From Bacteroidota bacterium (GTDB lineage: Bacteria; CLD3; SB21): a stretch of DNA of 6,595 nucleotides. This document shows, piece after piece, positions 5,556-6,595 of the stretch. The notes under the pieces are model-generated. The model searched no databases, was not told where the DNA came from, and saw nothing but the letters and a program-made list of their open reading frames with translations. The stretch spans positions 1 to 6,595 of the forward strand of contig JAGQUY010000345.1 of assembly GCA_020438245.1 (NCBI GenBank). Reading direction: 5' to 3'. The position numbers were made by a program, and so were the translations under genes. Numbering within the stretch: the stretch's first letter is position 1; every line of letters starts with the position of its first letter.

Positions 5556-6595
5556 ATGGGATACAATTACGCAGAGCCGGCTCCTCTAAAAATGGGAGAT
5601 GACAAACCGTTCGAGTCCATGATGCGTCGTTTCGACATTGCGGCCGACATTCTCGAACTGGAACCAGGAATCTATGAATATCTAAAAACCCCCGAAAAGC
5701 AGGTCATCGTCAGCATTCCAATCTCCATGGACGATGGTACAATCCAGGTATTCAAGGGGTACCGGGTGATTCATTCCACCGTGCGCGGACCGTCCAAAGG
5801 CGGTATTCGAATGGCCAATATGGTCAATTTGAACGAAGTCAAGGCGCTCGCAGCGTGGATGACGTGGAAATGTGCCGTGGTCAACATACCTTTCGGGGGC
5901 GCCAAAGGCGGCATCAAATGTGATCCGACCAAATTAAATGAGAATCAGATGGAGAAGGTGGTTCGCAGATACACAGCGAATCTCACAGAGATATTTGGCC
6001 CCAACAAGGACGTTCCGGCGCCCGATGTAAACACCGGCGAACGCGAAATGGGCTGGCTGATGGATACTTATAGTATGCACGTCCGGCACACCGAAACGGC
6101 AGTGGTGACCGGAAAACCTGTCGTGATGGGCGGTTCCCGGGGACGCAGGGAAGCTACCGGACGCGGTGTGATGATCGTGACGCTGGCGGCAATGGCCAAG
6201 CTCAACCTTGAACCCAAGAAATCAACCGTGGTTGTGCAGGGTTTTGGCAACGTCGGATCGGTGGCCGCAGAACTGCTCCAGGAGCAGGGATGCAAAATTA
6301 TCGGAATCAGTGATATCAGCGGCGCGTACTTTAATAAGAAGGGCATCGACATCAAAGACGCGATCGCTTATGCAAATGCAAACCGACGATCGTTGGAAGG
6401 GTATGGCAAAGCCGAAAAGATCACGGCGGCTGAACTGCTTGAATTGGAGTGTGACGTCCTGATCCCGGCGGCGCTGGAAGATCAGATTACCAGGTTTAAT
6501 GCACCCAACCTCAAGGCCAAGATTATCTGTGAAGGGGCGAACGGCCCCACTACGGCGCTGGCAGACCCCATCCTACAGCAGAAAGGCATCATGGT
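5556..6595 (+). CDS. gdhA: Glu/Leu/Phe/Val dehydrogenase family protein, probably glutamate dehydrogenase; C-terminus missing
   Basis: I translated this by hand: 346 complete residues before the right edge. The family runs to about 415-450, so roughly 70-100 residues are missing. The enzyme interconverts glutamate and 2-oxoglutarate plus ammonia with NAD(P)H in the cytosol. Residues aligned with Clostridium symbiosum GDH are present. K81 in GPSKGGIRM is the equivalent of K89, which contacts the substrate gamma-carboxylate. K105 corresponds to K113, K117 in PFGGAKGGIK to the catalytic K125, and D157 in VPAPDVNTG to D165. K81 argues for glutamate over leucine, since leucine dehydrogenase has Leu there. 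The nucleotide-binding GFGNVGS is at 229-235, with D253 near the end of the second strand. I cannot decide between NAD and NADP. CEGANGPTT at 325-333 is the usual C-terminal-domain motif. The gene has its own candidate promoter and follows the UPF0210 gene by 136 bp on the same strand. Confidence 0.92.
   Translation, partial: MGYNYAEPAPLKMGDDKPFESMMRRFDIAADILELEPGIYEYLKTPEKQVIVSIPISMDDGTIQVFKGYRVIHSTVRGPSKGGIRMANMVNLNEVKALAAWMTWKCAVVNIPFGGAKGGIKCDPTKLNENQMEKVVRRYTANLTEIFGPNKDVPAPDVNTGEREMGWLMDTYSMHVRHTETAVVTGKPVVMGGSRGRREATGRGVMIVTLAAMAKLNLEPKKSTVVVQGFGNVGSVAAELLQEQGCKIIGISDISGAYFNKKGIDIKDAIAYANANRRSLEGYGKAEKITAAELLELECDVLIPAALEDQITRFNAPNLKAKIICEGANGPTTALADPILQQKGIM

Overview
The window carries six protein-coding genes in two divergent blocks. 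Two of the genes are cut by the window edges. No RNA genes, mobile elements or CRISPR arrays are visible. The gene content fits a member of the Bacteroidota/Chlorobi-like (FCB) lineages or a relative: a YpdA-type flavoprotein, a Sec59/VTE5-type CTP-dependent lipid kinase and a HisN-type phosphatase. In addition, two plus-strand promoter candidates share a TTGAyT-N17-TAnnTTTT layout, which resembles the Bacteroidota -33/-7 consensus. This placement is inferred from gene families and promoter shape, without a database search.

Minus-strand block (3132 down to 1). Three genes run leftward with almost no spacing. The first is a polyprenol/diacylglycerol kinase-like membrane protein (2464..3132). 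Next is DNA primase dnaG (610..2463), whose ATG directly follows the kinase stop codon. Last is a YpdA/Bdr-like NAD(P)H flavoprotein reductase whose start overlaps the end of dnaG and which runs off the left edge. The packing suggests one transcript. This is not the classical rpsU-dnaG-rpoD arrangement.

Divergent promoter region (3133..3269). About 137 bp separates the two blocks. It holds a candidate promoter in each direction. The leftward one lies so close to its ATG that the transcript could be leaderless, and an inverted repeat overlaps its -35 element.

Plus-strand block (3270..6595). A HisN-type histidinol-phosphate phosphatase (3270..4046) is followed after 11 nt by a full-length UPF0210/DUF711 'PFL family' protein of unknown function (4058..5419). 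After a 136-bp gap with its own candidate promoter and a U-rich hairpin-like element comes a Glu/Leu/Phe/Val-type dehydrogenase, most likely glutamate dehydrogenase (5556 to the right edge).

Functional reading. The minus block joins replication priming with lipid-carrier phosphorylation and thiol redox. The plus block is amino-acid/nitrogen metabolism with an uncharacterised UPF0210 protein between HisN and GDH. All CDSs look intact, with family-typical catalytic residues. The main exception is the YpdA homologue, which has Thr where the Firmicute enzymes carry the Cys14 reported as catalytic. I see no clear evidence of a wholly new multi-gene system. The most open question is the role of the UPF0210 protein.
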